DNA of 64,000 nt from JALZUR01 sp965205365. Its GTDB lineage: Bacteria; Bdellovibrionota; Bdellovibrionia; Bdellovibrionales; UBA1609. Positions 37,901-45,973 of the stretch are shown in pieces. The stretch's first letter is position 1; every line of letters starts with the position of its first letter. Position numbers and translations under genes: made by a program. The stretch spans positions 682,001 to 746,000 of the forward strand of contig CBDBGT010000005.1 in NCBI GenBank assembly GCA_965205365.1, in the 5' to 3' direction. A model generated the notes under the pieces. It did no database searches and was not told where the DNA came from. It saw only the letters and a program-made list of their open reading frames with translations.

Positions 37901-39105
37901 CTCGCATTACCAACAATAACATCAATAGCTCTATCAGGGATAGTCATGCTATAACGTTTCTCAATCCTTTCTTTTTCAGAAGCGACGATAATTTGCTTCA
38001 CTTCTTCAGCAGATTGCTCACTAACACCTATTGTCTGAAACCTTCTTTGGATAGCAGGGTTATCTTTAAAAGCGTTTTGATACTCTGCCCCTGTTGAGGC
38101 TCCTACGAGCTTAATCGACTTTGTTCTCGAATCAAGAAACGGCTTTAAGGCCTCTATTTGCCCTTTGCCTAATGTATGAATCTCATCCATAAATAAAATA
38201 ATCTTAACTCCCAGCTCTTTTTCAACAGCTAAAATGGCTTCTAAATACTGCTCAATAGCTGCCGCCTGAGCATTGGCTTGATCTGATTGGGCTAGCCTGG
38301 AAATACGGGCAGGAGAAGTCTCTATCATAAAAGCCTTACCAAGCTCTTGACCAAAAATTGGATGACTTGGCAGTTCTCTTTCAATGATTTTTCGAGCCAC
38401 TTTCTGGGCAATAGTTGTTTTCCCTGCTCCCCTTGGACCGACGAGAATAGGATTACGCCCTTTTTCTCTAATAAGAATGTCAATGACCCTATCACTTTCT
38501 TTATCACGACCAAAAATTTCAAATTGCTCGTTTTTACTCAGTTGTCTTACAAGTTCATCACCAAGAAACTCACTTGTTCCAGTGAAAATAATATTTAAAA
38601 CTTCCCTTGGGATTTGTGAATTCTCTAGTTGTGGCCTTAATAAAGCATGATCACCAATCTTATCTTGAATTTTTGGTAAAGTCTTTTGAGCCGATTGATC
38701 TCTTGTTCCTGCATTTTGAATAGCCTGATCTAAGTTAGAAAGTATGTAAGTGTAAGCCCCACTTTTACCTGAAATAGCCTGCTTAATCTCATTTAAACTA
38801 TTAATGTCATTATATGTCGCCACCTGCATTAGGGATTGAACGGCGTTACCTATTACATAGGTGTTGGGGTTATTTGTTTTAAGTTGGGATTTAATGGCTT
38901 CCACCAAACCGTGAGCCACTTCGATATAATCATAACTACCCAACTGCTCAGCAGCAGAACTAGCCTCACGAGGGTTACTACTGCCAAGATTATTTAAAAG
39001 CTCTCTCACCTCTGTGGTTTCTGAACTATCAGCAAAAACCTGAAAAGAAACGGATGTAAAAGCTGCCAATACAAATGCAGCAAAAATCCACCTCTTAATA
39101 CTCAT
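34984..39105 (-). CDS. Triple AAA+ ATPase fused to FtsH-type M41 metalloprotease, with apparent signal peptide
   Basis: About 1373 residues from the ATG at 39105, which has an AGGGTGG ribosome binding site; the frame opens 27 codons earlier. Numbering from that longer frame: signal or anchor 31-52 (FAAFVLAAFTSVSFQVFADS); helical region 55-160; ClpB-like module 1 with GPRGAGKT (250) and FMDEIH (332); module 2 with GPTGVGKS (533) but a degenerate Walker B, LINEVERAH (609); module 3 with GTTGTGKT (883) and VLDEIS (954); M41 protease with HEAGH (1200) and GAGWSNDLEKA, the third zinc ligand Asp. I know no standard family with three AAA+ modules plus M41. Export of an ATPase is puzzling unless it acts in a host cell. 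Confidence 0.85.
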   Translation of the reverse strand: MSIKRWIFAAFVLAAFTSVSFQVFADSSETTEVRELLNNLGSSNPREASSAAEQLGSYDYIEVAHGLVEAIKSQLKTNNPNTYVIGNAVQSLMQVATYNDINSLNEIKQAISGKSGAYTYILSNLDQAIQNAGTRDQSAQKTLPKIQDKIGDHALLRPQLENSQIPREVLNIIFTGTSEFLGDELVRQLSKNEQFEIFGRDKESDRVIDILIREKGRNPILVGPRGAGKTTIAQKVARKIIERELPSHPIFGQELGKAFMIETSPARISRLAQSDQANAQAAAIEQYLEAILAVEKELGVKIILFMDEIHTLGKGQIEALKPFLDSRTKSIKLVGASTGAEYQNAFKDNPAIQRRFQTIGVSEQSAEEVKQIIVASEKERIEKRYSMTIPDRAIDVIVGNASKVYPDTSLVDGSAKMLTDIATSLARGNTASEMTEARVYGFIQDRLGYPVNPLDRKALTKYKISLTEHLNRQVLGQERMIGDIVQEWTNLLSNNGKGVRSVLNLGPTGVGKSLLGRELAKKVFGQEGAFLEVDANQFKTGGLSLNTFFGAPNGVLSSDKTAGMLFDYLDDPGKGKLGGIILINEVERAHTDFWEKMMELMDTGRATGGDGIERILSRHLIILTSNRGDKVLFPKTIEDWTRAEYEEHLRSLTEERLKEVFTEATSGKDTFRIPDPILARINRFTAAEPMTLEKVKTIASQKANKLIRRMSEDLRIKISIDRSVTDKIAEGSYEKGLGARPVEKKTVDLVEKAINEYLSKFNVESNNSIEIKVNLSKGQPKIQVVGTSGQSEIEIPSKAKKDLLNDSDLLRRLSQLDQELKQKIIGQEEMVTRIKDAVIAHQVTDGQRPLSFFTVGTTGTGKTETAKALAKALYRSENRVLVLNMGKIIYEGEFNNIFGSPAGHVGSQEERVFERFLMENPHGGVIVLDEISNMGGKDPAQKEALFKKLYSIFEEGTWRSPATEKKYSLSKYTIINTGNDLEKLLQGMSADDLRLATWKENKDTEKVRRMLREAGVPEAFLGRMADIILMKPLLKSEVDQITRKLLEGQLKDLREKGIEIQIDESFIRNVTEKFFTQSQGARSIRNLVENRIKSTIAQLVIKFGGTEGLKGKPVKLSLTDNLPDRTYVKLSDPKRQVVLYAEAGEQKVQIDVTEFAAKINLQSKKEVLRTAYHEAGHAVANNPRQTGEKLAMITVVGQDGYLGYARYEQLEGATRELTEKTVIARIARLFGGSVAEKMAGFQPGAGWSNDLEKARKLATDYILKHGLGKDMAAVQVDEKGKPRMNSINTRKFQLEMDRLFQLAEAEARETLRTNWNLVRSITGELFAKGNIVESRFNEIRDMVEDQRGSLPRLVQGLGSDKVVNASRACRQLL

Positions 39106-39186
39106 TAATGACCACCCTGATAACTTATAATATTTCCTTATAGGGTAAAAAGTAGAGCTGTGTTTATAAATTTTACAGTGTGACAC

Positions 39187-39426
39187 TAATGAGCCTCGCT
39201 TTCACAATAAAGGTGCTATGTTTCAGAGAAGTTTCATGCTTCATTGAGAAATAAAGCAATATACATACCACTGTATATAGGTCTGGATTGTCTCAATATG
39301 AAACATACTTTTTGGGAATATTAAGAAGCCTATTTGATAGCGCTGAGAATTTTATATAGACCTATTTTAAAAATAAGAATCTCTTGGATGCTCTGCCCTA
39401 AAAAGAGATTCACAATTGATCAAGTA
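39187..39426. promoter_or_regulatory. Region upstream of the AAA-M41 operon with nested inverted repeats
   Basis: ATGTTTCA (39218-39225) pairs with TGAAACAT (39299-39306), and inside it ATTGAGA (39243-39249) pairs with TCTCAAT (39291-39297). Such spaced repeats could be operator half-sites or a decayed element end. This region should contain the promoter of the AAA-M41/target operon; I could not fix it. Confidence 0.35.
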
Positions 39427-39687
39427 TCATGGGATAGCAAGGATTTTTGGAATGAAAGATTTAAGAAGCTCTACCGAGCTTTCTTCGTTTCTTAGATCAA
39501 TCTGGTAGTTCAAGACACTCAAGATGAACTGCAAGTCGATACTTCTATCACAAGCAGTTGAAGCATGTGTAATTATGAGGAGCTCAAATTCTTCCAGATT
39601 CAAAATTTGATGGTAAGGCTGCTTTGAACATAAACTGCATCGAACTTTTCCAAAAGAGGAAAAGTATATGAAATTACTGAGGAAAAA
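39427..39687 (-). pseudogene. Coding-like remnant of unknown gene
   Basis: An 86-codon frame without ATG reads ...GKVRCSLCSKQPYHQ, then NLEEFELLIITHAS, CDRSIDLQFILSVL and SVELLKSFIPKILAIP before TGA. The composition and CxxC look like real protein, not noise, but no start is present, so it is probably a gene 3' end left between the tRNA and the island. Confidence 0.35.
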
Positions 39688-39714
39688 TTACGATCTACCT
39701 ATTGAAAAATTGAA

Positions 39715-39805
39715 TGGCGGAGAGAGGGGGATTCGAACCCCCGAGGCGTTATTAACGCCTATACGCTTTCCAAGCGCACGCCTTCAGCCACTCGGCCACC
39801 TCTCC
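39715..39805 (-). tRNA. tRNA-Ser (GGA)
   Basis: On the minus strand: acceptor GGAGAGG pairing with TCTCTCC, D-arm GCCGAGTGGCTGAAGGC, anticodon loop TTGGAAA with anticodon GGA, a long variable arm (AGGCGTTAATAACGCCT hairpin), T-arm GGGGGTTCGAATCCCCC, discriminator G and encoded CCA. The long variable arm confirms a class II serine tRNA. It marks the edge of the accessory island. Confidence 0.96.
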
Positions 39806-40062
39806 ATTTTATATTTTTCTAATATAATTAAATATTTAAAAATGTCTATGGTTTTTCATAATTGTTTGTTTTAAGGGTTAGCACCTACTTAAGTTTTTTT
39901 ATAGAGCTTATTTTTTAAATTTTAAAAGCCATAATAGCTTATTATAGACCCCCGGTTTTTGGATAGTTGGGACCTGAGAGAAAAATTAATTATTTAAAAT
40001 TCAGTTTAACTTTTGAAATCCACTTTATTTAAACAATATCAGGGGCTTAAAAAGGAAAACAC

Positions 40063-40563
40063 ATGAAAAACAATAACCTCAATAAAACTTATAATGAAAA
40101 CTTTAAACTCAACGCTGTGAAAAAATTACTCGCTGACAAAAAAGGACTCACTTACACCGCTAGTAAACTTAACATTGCCTCTTCAACCCTCTATGGATGG
40201 AAGAAAAAATATGCTAATTTAAATTCTATGACCCACAGCAACAGCAATAAAAAACTCTCTCTTGAAGACAAACTTAACTTTATTAAAAAAACTCAATCTT
40301 TAAATGAAAACGAACTTGGAAAATTTCTTAGAGAAAATGGACTTAACTCTTCAGACCTTATTAATTTTGAAAAAGAATTACTTGGACAAAATCCTGTTGG
40401 AAGACCTTCACTTGATCCTGAAATTAAAACTTTAAGGAAAGATAAAATAAACTTAGAAAGATCTTTAAATCGAGCTGAAAAAGCTCTAGCTGAACAGTCT
40501 GCTAGAATCATCTTGTTAAAAAAAAGCCACGAGATCTGGGGGGTCAAAGAGGACGAAGATTAA
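40063..40563 (+). CDS. IS3-family transposase OrfA (copy B)
   Basis: 166 residues, identical to the copy A protein, with the same A8-G slippery run (40518-40525) near the 3' end for -1 frameshifting into OrfB. Confidence 0.88.
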   Translation: MKNNNLNKTYNENFKLNAVKKLLADKKGLTYTASKLNIASSTLYGWKKKYANLNSMTHSNSNKKLSLEDKLNFIKKTQSLNENELGKFLRENGLNSSDLINFEKELLGQNPVGRPSLDPEIKTLRKDKINLERSLNRAEKALAEQSARIILLKKSHEIWGVKEDED

Positions 40564-40592
40564 GTCCTGATGACAAAGAAGTTTGTCTTGAA

Positions 40593-41603
40593 TTAATTAA
40601 CACCTCTTCTAAAAATGGCTGTAGACTTAAACTTGCCTGCAGCGATTTAGAAATTGATATTAAAACTTTCAACCGCTGGAAACTTTCTTTAACTGATAAA
40701 AGAAAAGGACCCTTATCGCCTCCAAAAAATAAATTAAGTGATAAAGAAAAAGATGAGATCATTAACACCTGTACTTTAAAAAAGTATGTTGATGACTCTC
40801 CTCATGTGATAGTTTCAAAACTTGCAGATGATGGAGTTTATTTAGCAAGTGAATCAAGTTTTTATAAAGTTTTAAAAGAGAATAAACTTTTAGTTCATAG
40901 AGGAAGAACAAAACCAAAAACTAAACAAAAGCCAAAAGGAATGACTGCAACGGAAGTGAATCAAGTTTATTCTTGGGATATTACTTATTTAAAAACTTCG
41001 GTGCGGGGTCGGTTTTATTATTTATATATGTTTATGGATGTGTTTAGTAGAAAGATTGTAGGTTATAAAGTACACGTTAGAGAAAGTATGGATTTATCAT
41101 CAGAGTTAATTAAAAAGATTTGTGAGAGAGAAAAAATAAAAAGAAATGAGCTAGTATTACATTCAGATAATGGCGGCTCAATGAAGGGAGCAACGATGCT
41201 AGCAACACTTGATTGGTTGGGAGTTTCAAGTTCATTTAGTAGGCCGAGTGTAAGTAATGACAATGCCTATTCAGAAAGTTTATTTAAGACGTTAAAGTAT
41301 GTGCCGGATTATCCAGAGTTTTTTAAAAGCATAGGTGATGCAAGAGACTGGGTTGATAGTTTTGTTAATTGGTACAATGAAGAGCATCGTCACAGTGGAA
41401 TAAAGTTTGTGACGCCATCAGAGCGTCATTTAGGAAAAGATAAAGAGATATTAGAAAAGCGTAAGGAAGTTTATGAAGCAGCAAGAAGGTTAAAGCCAGA
41501 GCGCTGGAGTGGCAGAGGAATTAGGAATTGGGAGCGAGAGAATGTGGTGTATTTAAATTGTTTGCCAAGTGAAAAAGTAGTTGTTATGAAGAATGTGGTT
41601 TAA
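40593..41603 (+). CDS. IS3-family transposase OrfB (copy B), no independent start
   Basis: Same DDE integrase as copy A. The TTG used as a possible start in copy A is TTA here, leaving only internal starts such as a GTG at 40806. Both copies being otherwise the same supports frameshift fusion as the real expression route. Confidence 0.85.
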   Translation, partial: LINTSSKNGCRLKLACSDLEIDIKTFNRWKLSLTDKRKGPLSPPKNKLSDKEKDEIINTCTLKKYVDDSPHVIVSKLADDGVYLASESSFYKVLKENKLLVHRGRTKPKTKQKPKGMTATEVNQVYSWDITYLKTSVRGRFYYLYMFMDVFSRKIVGYKVHVRESMDLSSELIKKICEREKIKRNELVLHSDNGGSMKGATMLATLDWLGVSSSFSRPSVSNDNAYSESLFKTLKYVPDYPEFFKSIGDARDWVDSFVNWYNEEHRHSGIKFVTPSERHLGKDKEILEKRKEVYEAARRLKPERWSGRGIRNWERENVVYLNCLPSEKVVVMKNVV

Positions 41604-41654
41604 CTGAATTAAATTTCCCTTCAGGTCCCAACTATCCAAAAATTTTCCGTAGAC

Positions 41655-42064
41655 ACTGTTATTTAAAAATAATTTTAAGTGGCGTTGTTCCACGGTACAT
41701 ATCAAGTTTGTGTTGAAAAATTTATTTTAAAACCCGTTTTTACAAGTTTTTAGTGCTGAGACCCTTTTGTTTAAAAGGTTTTTGTGTGGAACAACGTCAT
41801 TTTAAATAGCTTTATTTAAGTTTAAATAAAGCTATTTAATTAGATATCCAAAGGGACTATTTTTAGTAATTTTTTTCTTACCACTTTTGTATCAAAATAA
41901 GAAAAAAACATTTCTTTAAAAACACTAAGTTAAAAATAAAGCTAAAAACCCACACTTATTACGCCTTAATATTAAATTAAGAAAAACACTTAATTTCCTT
42001 TAGTTTTTAAGCCCTTTATCCGATACATAGAGTATAAAATATAAGAATTTATATAGGATATAAC
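41655..42064. other. 410-bp intergenic region with long inverted repeats
   Basis: GGCGTTGTTCCAC near 41682 and GTGGAACAACGTC near 41786 are inverted repeats about 100 bases apart, followed by an 18-bp-arm palindrome at 41802-41839. The rest is A/T runs. It may be a miniature inverted-repeat element or a regulatory structure ahead of the fibre gene. Confidence 0.45.
41802..41839. repeat. 38-bp perfect palindrome
   Basis: TTAAATAGCTTTATTTAA, two central bases GT, then its exact reverse complement. It can extrude as a cruciform. Lacks a T tail on either side, so I do not call it a terminator. Confidence 0.7.
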
Positions 42065-45000
42065 ATGAAAGCTTTAACTTTATTTACAGTTTTATTATGG
42101 ACGTTTTCTTCCTTGGCTGTGCCAAGGTCTTTTGTCTTTCAAGGTCAAATTATAAAGCCCAATGGAGAAGCCTTAGAAGATAATAATGTTAACTTTATTC
42201 TTAAAATCCTATCTCCCCTAAACCACTGCCTCCTCTATGAAGAAACCTTCACCCTTAATATGACAGACTCAAAGGGAGTGTTTAACCTAAGTGTAGGGTC
42301 TGGCACAACCACAGGAAATGGTGGCTTAACAAGTTTATCTAAAGCCCTAGACAATTCCTTAAACAACATCACAGGGCTTAACTGTGACTCTGGTTCCTCA
42401 TACAGTCCAAGCCTCACTGACACAAGAAAACTTAGAATGACTTTTGATGACGGCAGTGGTCCCCTTACTCTAACAAATGACCACACAATTGAAAGTGTGC
42501 CCTATGCTCAGTATGCTCATAAACTTGGCGGAAAAACACTTCATGACTTTATTCAAGTCAACAGTGGTGTGACACAAAGTAATTTAGAAACTGTGTTTGA
42601 TAACGGTGTAAACCAAAGAGAGCTTATGGCTTTAATTGAGGGCCGTTCTAACCAATACTCTCCATTAAGCACTAGTGGAGCTAGTTCTTTACCTAGCTTT
42701 TCAAATCCTCCCCTTAACTCTAAGGCAGGAGATGTTTGGTACAACTCTACAACCAATGAAATCATGTACCACAATGGATCAGTAAACACCGTTGTTGGCC
42801 AAGGGAGTGGAACTGTGACCAGTATCACCACAGGAAGTGGTCTAAGTGGTGGAATCATTACAAACAGCGGTACAATTTCAATTGCCACAGGGGGTGTATT
42901 AAACAGTCACCTTCAAGGTGGTATCCATGGAAGTAAAATCACAGGAGGAGTTTTACCAGCCTCAGTGGTTCCAACAGGAACTGATGATACAAAGCTTTCT
43001 CTTCAAGGGGGAAGTTTATTAGGTGATCTTAACCTTAATGGAAATGAGGTTTTAAACACAGGTCATATTATGCAAAACCCGAGGAGCACAATGACCCTAG
43101 GTTCTTATGGGAATTTAGAAGAGGCTAGTCTTTTAGGTTCTTTGAGTGCGGGGAATGCTGGAGCCACTTGGTACAATAGTGATTCTGGGGTGCTTAAATA
43201 CTGGGACGGTAGTGGTGTAGAAGTGTTAACCACAGTGAGTGTAGGTGTATCAAGTGTTTTAGTGAGTCCCCCGTTAACTTCTTCAGGTGGTAATGATCCA
43301 AGACTAGGCATAAGCCTTGGTAGGGGTTTATACAACAAGAGTGGAAGTGTGGAGATAGATTTAGACTCTCTTAGTGGTTTAGACTTTAATGGAAATAGGT
43401 TAAGAGTAAAAGCAGGGAGTGGTTTAAGACTAACAGGAAGTGGTTTAGAGGCAGATACGGGAACGAGTTTAGGTCAGTTAATGAGAGTAGACAGTCTTCC
43501 TGTGTGCACAAGTGGGGAAAAGATTCAAAGAAACTCTGGAGCCACAGTGACTTATTCTTGTGTGGCTGATGTAGATGAAGACACAAGTCTTTTAGGAAAA
43601 TCAGCAGGAGGAGATCTTAGTGGAACTTATCCAAACCCCATTTTAACATCAACAGGGGTGAGTGAGGGAATCTACTTAAAAGTTAGAGTGGACACTAAGG
43701 GAAGGGTAAGAGAGGGCTTAAGTTTATTAGAAGGTGATATACCAAATTTAAGTGGAAGTAAAATCACTTCAGGAACCATTGATACAAATAGATTAAACAC
43801 AGGAACAGGGAGCAATGACCTTGTTAAGCTTGATGGTTTATCAAGGTTACCTAGTGTAGATGGGAGTCAGCTTATAAACTTACCAAGTAGTGCTGACAAT
43901 ATGGGAAATGGTGAGGCTCAAGAGAATATACATCTTAATGGAAATTATTTAAGTGGAGACGGTGATAATGAGGGAATTAGTGTAGATGCATTAGGAAGGG
44001 TTGGAGTGGGTAAAAGGAATCCTCAAGCATTATTAGATGTTTCTGGAAAAGTAAGGGTAGAAGAGATTTGTGATGAAAGAGGTGGAAACTGTAAGGATGT
44101 GTCAACAGGTTGGGATAGAGGGAGTGTAGGAGCAAACCAAGTGACCAACGTTCCTTTTGGAAATGTTTTAGGCACAGATGTTCAGACTGCTATTAATGAG
44201 CTTGATTCTAAAAAAGTTCCAATAACTAGAGAAATTGCAACAGTTTTAAATAGTGGATTAAGTGGAGGGGGAGACTTATCCACCAACAAGAATTTAAGTG
44301 TGGATATTCATGGAACTGTAGAAGAAAGTATAGTGAGTGGTTTAGACAGTGTTTTAATTCACGATGTGTCCGAAAATAGTTTAAAAAAAATAACACAGTC
44401 AAATTTTTTAAATGATTATTTTAAAGGATCTTTAGGAACCAGTTTAGGTGATGTAATGGATGCTGGAGGTGTGCCTAGTTGTGGAGTGAATGAGAAGCTT
44501 AGAATGAGTCAAGGCCCTGTTTATTTATGGTCATGTGTGGTGGATGAGGACACAAGTCTTTTAGGAAAATCAGCAGGAGGAGACCTTAGTGGAACTTATC
44601 CAAACCCGACTTTAGCATCAACAGGGGTGAGTGAGGGAATTTATTCAAAAGTTAGAGTGGACCCTAAGGGAAGAGTAACAGAGGGTTTAAGTTTATCAGA
44701 AAGTGATATACCAAATTTAAGTGGAAGTAAAATCACTTCAGGAACCATTGATACAAATAGATTAAACACAGGAACAGGGAGTAATGACCTTGTTAAGCTT
44801 GATAGCTTATCAAGGTTACCCAGTGTAGATGGGAGTCAGCTTACAAACTTACCAAGTAGTGCTGACAATATGGGAAATGGTGAGGCTCAAGAGAATATAC
44901 ATCTTAATGGAAATTATTTAAGTGGAGATGGTGATAATGAGGGAATTAGTGTAAACAGTGATGGTGATGTTTTTGCTTCTAGAAATATTGCTGCTGTGGG

Positions 45001-45832
45001 GTCTATTAGTGGATCTAGTGCTGTGCTTTCAAATGGAATAAAAATAGGAACAGAGGAAACTTCTTGTAACAGTGTAAACGAGGGAACTTTAAGGTATAGT
45101 GAAAAGAAAATGGAGTTTTGTAACGGAAGCGTGTGGAGTGTTTTAGGTGTTGAGCCTGATCCATGTCTTGTGTCTTCTTCACTCACCCCCCCCCCCCCCC
45201 CCCCCTCAGGAACCGTGTGTAAAGGTGGAGCAATTTATCTTGGAAGCCTTAGCCCAGGTGCAACCAGTGGTAGTGGAACAGATCACTATATGACCACCCC
45301 TGGGGGTTGTGGGGACATTCCATCAGGAAGTGTTTCAGGAGGTTCGGGGGCAAATTCTTATGCATTAAATGATTTTACAGTGACTTGTTCTGGTACTGAT
45401 AGTTTAGTTAAAAGGTGGAATGGTGGTTCGTCTAATTGGTATGATATTCCAGGATTACAAAACTACACATTAACTTGGGGAACTGGTTATGGTGAAATTA
45501 ATAAAGATTTAAATTATGGCTCGGCTAATACAGATGTAATTGTTGCTATCACTTCAGGGTCTCAAGGGGGCTATCATGCCGCAGCAAGGTATTGTCATAA
45601 GCTTGTTTATGGAGGTTATGATGATTGGCATTTACCTAATCGTTATGAGCTTAATTTAATGTATACAAATCGCTCTGCTCTTCCAGGTTTAGTTCAAAGT
45701 GGTAGTGATTACTATTGGTCTTCTACAGAGGGCAACAGTAATATTGCGTGGGCCCAGGGACTCTTAGATGGCTATCAGGCTCTTAGCGGTAAGTCCATCC
45801 ACCGCTTCGTTCGATGTGTGCGGAGGTTTTGA
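42065..45832 (+). CDS. Secreted fibre-like protein with C-terminal DUF1566 lectin domain
   Basis: 1255 residues. Signal peptide MKALTLFTVLLWTFSSLAVP. The long shaft resembles phage tail-fibre and bdellovibrio fibre proteins: repeated GGDLSGTYPNP blocks, GSKITSGTIDTNRLN, and many Gly/Ser/Asn turns. Two near-identical blocks of about 135 residues recur (43574-43984 and 44543-44955). A 20-C run at 45186-45205 encodes a proline hinge, then the head: CKGGAIYLGSLSPG, WHLPNRYELNLMY, YYWSSTEG, FVRCVRRF, a DUF1566/Lcl C-type-lectin-like fold. Probably a surface adhesin; the head tip looks like a DGR variable region and the C run like a phase switch. Confidence 0.75.
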   Translation: MKALTLFTVLLWTFSSLAVPRSFVFQGQIIKPNGEALEDNNVNFILKILSPLNHCLLYEETFTLNMTDSKGVFNLSVGSGTTTGNGGLTSLSKALDNSLNNITGLNCDSGSSYSPSLTDTRKLRMTFDDGSGPLTLTNDHTIESVPYAQYAHKLGGKTLHDFIQVNSGVTQSNLETVFDNGVNQRELMALIEGRSNQYSPLSTSGASSLPSFSNPPLNSKAGDVWYNSTTNEIMYHNGSVNTVVGQGSGTVTSITTGSGLSGGIITNSGTISIATGGVLNSHLQGGIHGSKITGGVLPASVVPTGTDDTKLSLQGGSLLGDLNLNGNEVLNTGHIMQNPRSTMTLGSYGNLEEASLLGSLSAGNAGATWYNSDSGVLKYWDGSGVEVLTTVSVGVSSVLVSPPLTSSGGNDPRLGISLGRGLYNKSGSVEIDLDSLSGLDFNGNRLRVKAGSGLRLTGSGLEADTGTSLGQLMRVDSLPVCTSGEKIQRNSGATVTYSCVADVDEDTSLLGKSAGGDLSGTYPNPILTSTGVSEGIYLKVRVDTKGRVREGLSLLEGDIPNLSGSKITSGTIDTNRLNTGTGSNDLVKLDGLSRLPSVDGSQLINLPSSADNMGNGEAQENIHLNGNYLSGDGDNEGISVDALGRVGVGKRNPQALLDVSGKVRVEEICDERGGNCKDVSTGWDRGSVGANQVTNVPFGNVLGTDVQTAINELDSKKVPITREIATVLNSGLSGGGDLSTNKNLSVDIHGTVEESIVSGLDSVLIHDVSENSLKKITQSNFLNDYFKGSLGTSLGDVMDAGGVPSCGVNEKLRMSQGPVYLWSCVVDEDTSLLGKSAGGDLSGTYPNPTLASTGVSEGIYSKVRVDPKGRVTEGLSLSESDIPNLSGSKITSGTIDTNRLNTGTGSNDLVKLDSLSRLPSVDGSQLTNLPSSADNMGNGEAQENIHLNGNYLSGDGDNEGISVNSDGDVFASRNIAAVGSISGSSAVLSNGIKIGTEETSCNSVNEGTLRYSEKKMEFCNGSVWSVLGVEPDPCLVSSSLTPPPPPPSGTVCKGGAIYLGSLSPGATSGSGTDHYMTTPGGCGDIPSGSVSGGSGANSYALNDFTVTCSGTDSLVKRWNGGSSNWYDIPGLQNYTLTWGTGYGEINKDLNYGSANTDVIVAITSGSQGGYHAAARYCHKLVYGGYDDWHLPNRYELNLMYTNRSALPGLVQSGSDYYWSSTEGNSNIAWAQGLLDGYQALSGKSIHRFVRCVRRF
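45186..45205 (+). repeat. Poly-C tract (20 C) inside the fibre gene
   Basis: Twenty consecutive C between TCACTCA and TCAGGAACC. The present length keeps shaft and lectin head in one frame. Gain of one C gives a TAA five codons later; loss of one gives a TGA about 29 codons later. Mononucleotide runs this long slip during replication and typically mark phase-variable genes. Confidence 0.85.
45714..45829 (+). repeat. Candidate DGR variable region in the DUF1566 head
   Basis: The stretch from TATTGGTCTTCTAC to the stop differs from the paralogue at 60838-60956 at most codons in its middle (GGC/GTC, AAT/TTT, TAT/GGT, GCT/CAT, GGT/AAT, CAC/AAC), while both borders are conserved and the upstream domain is near 88% identical. 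Most of the varying codons could derive from AAC/AAT codons in a template. No matching template was found in this window. Confidence 0.5.
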
Positions 45833-45973
45833 GTCTTAAAAGGGCTCATGAGCTCTAAAGCTTTTTTAGATAGTAAGAATGCATAATTATTTTGTATTTT
45901 TAAAATCTTTATTTTAAATAGTTATAAAATGGCTTGACTCATTTAGACAATTTTTGCAGCCTTATTTATAAGA

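Larger units (their letters stand above)
39950..41649 (+). mobile_element. IS3-family insertion sequence, copy B
   Basis: 1700 bp, same ends as copy A, flanked by TAGAC (39945-39949 and 41650-41654). I noticed one base difference from copy A (G at 29121, A at 40595). In direct orientation with copy A, so recombination between them would excise 11.5 kb including the tRNA-Ser gene. Confidence 0.92.

Noticed and set aside
39668..39874. 68-residue plus-strand frame
   Set aside because: It is the antisense of the tRNA-Ser gene (contains the well-known GERGIRTPE mistranslation).
42065..45832. Prophage tail-fibre gene
   Set aside because: It has its own signal peptide, is alone without any phage structural or lysis genes, and has a DUF1566 surface-lectin head. 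Better explained as a cell-surface fibre.
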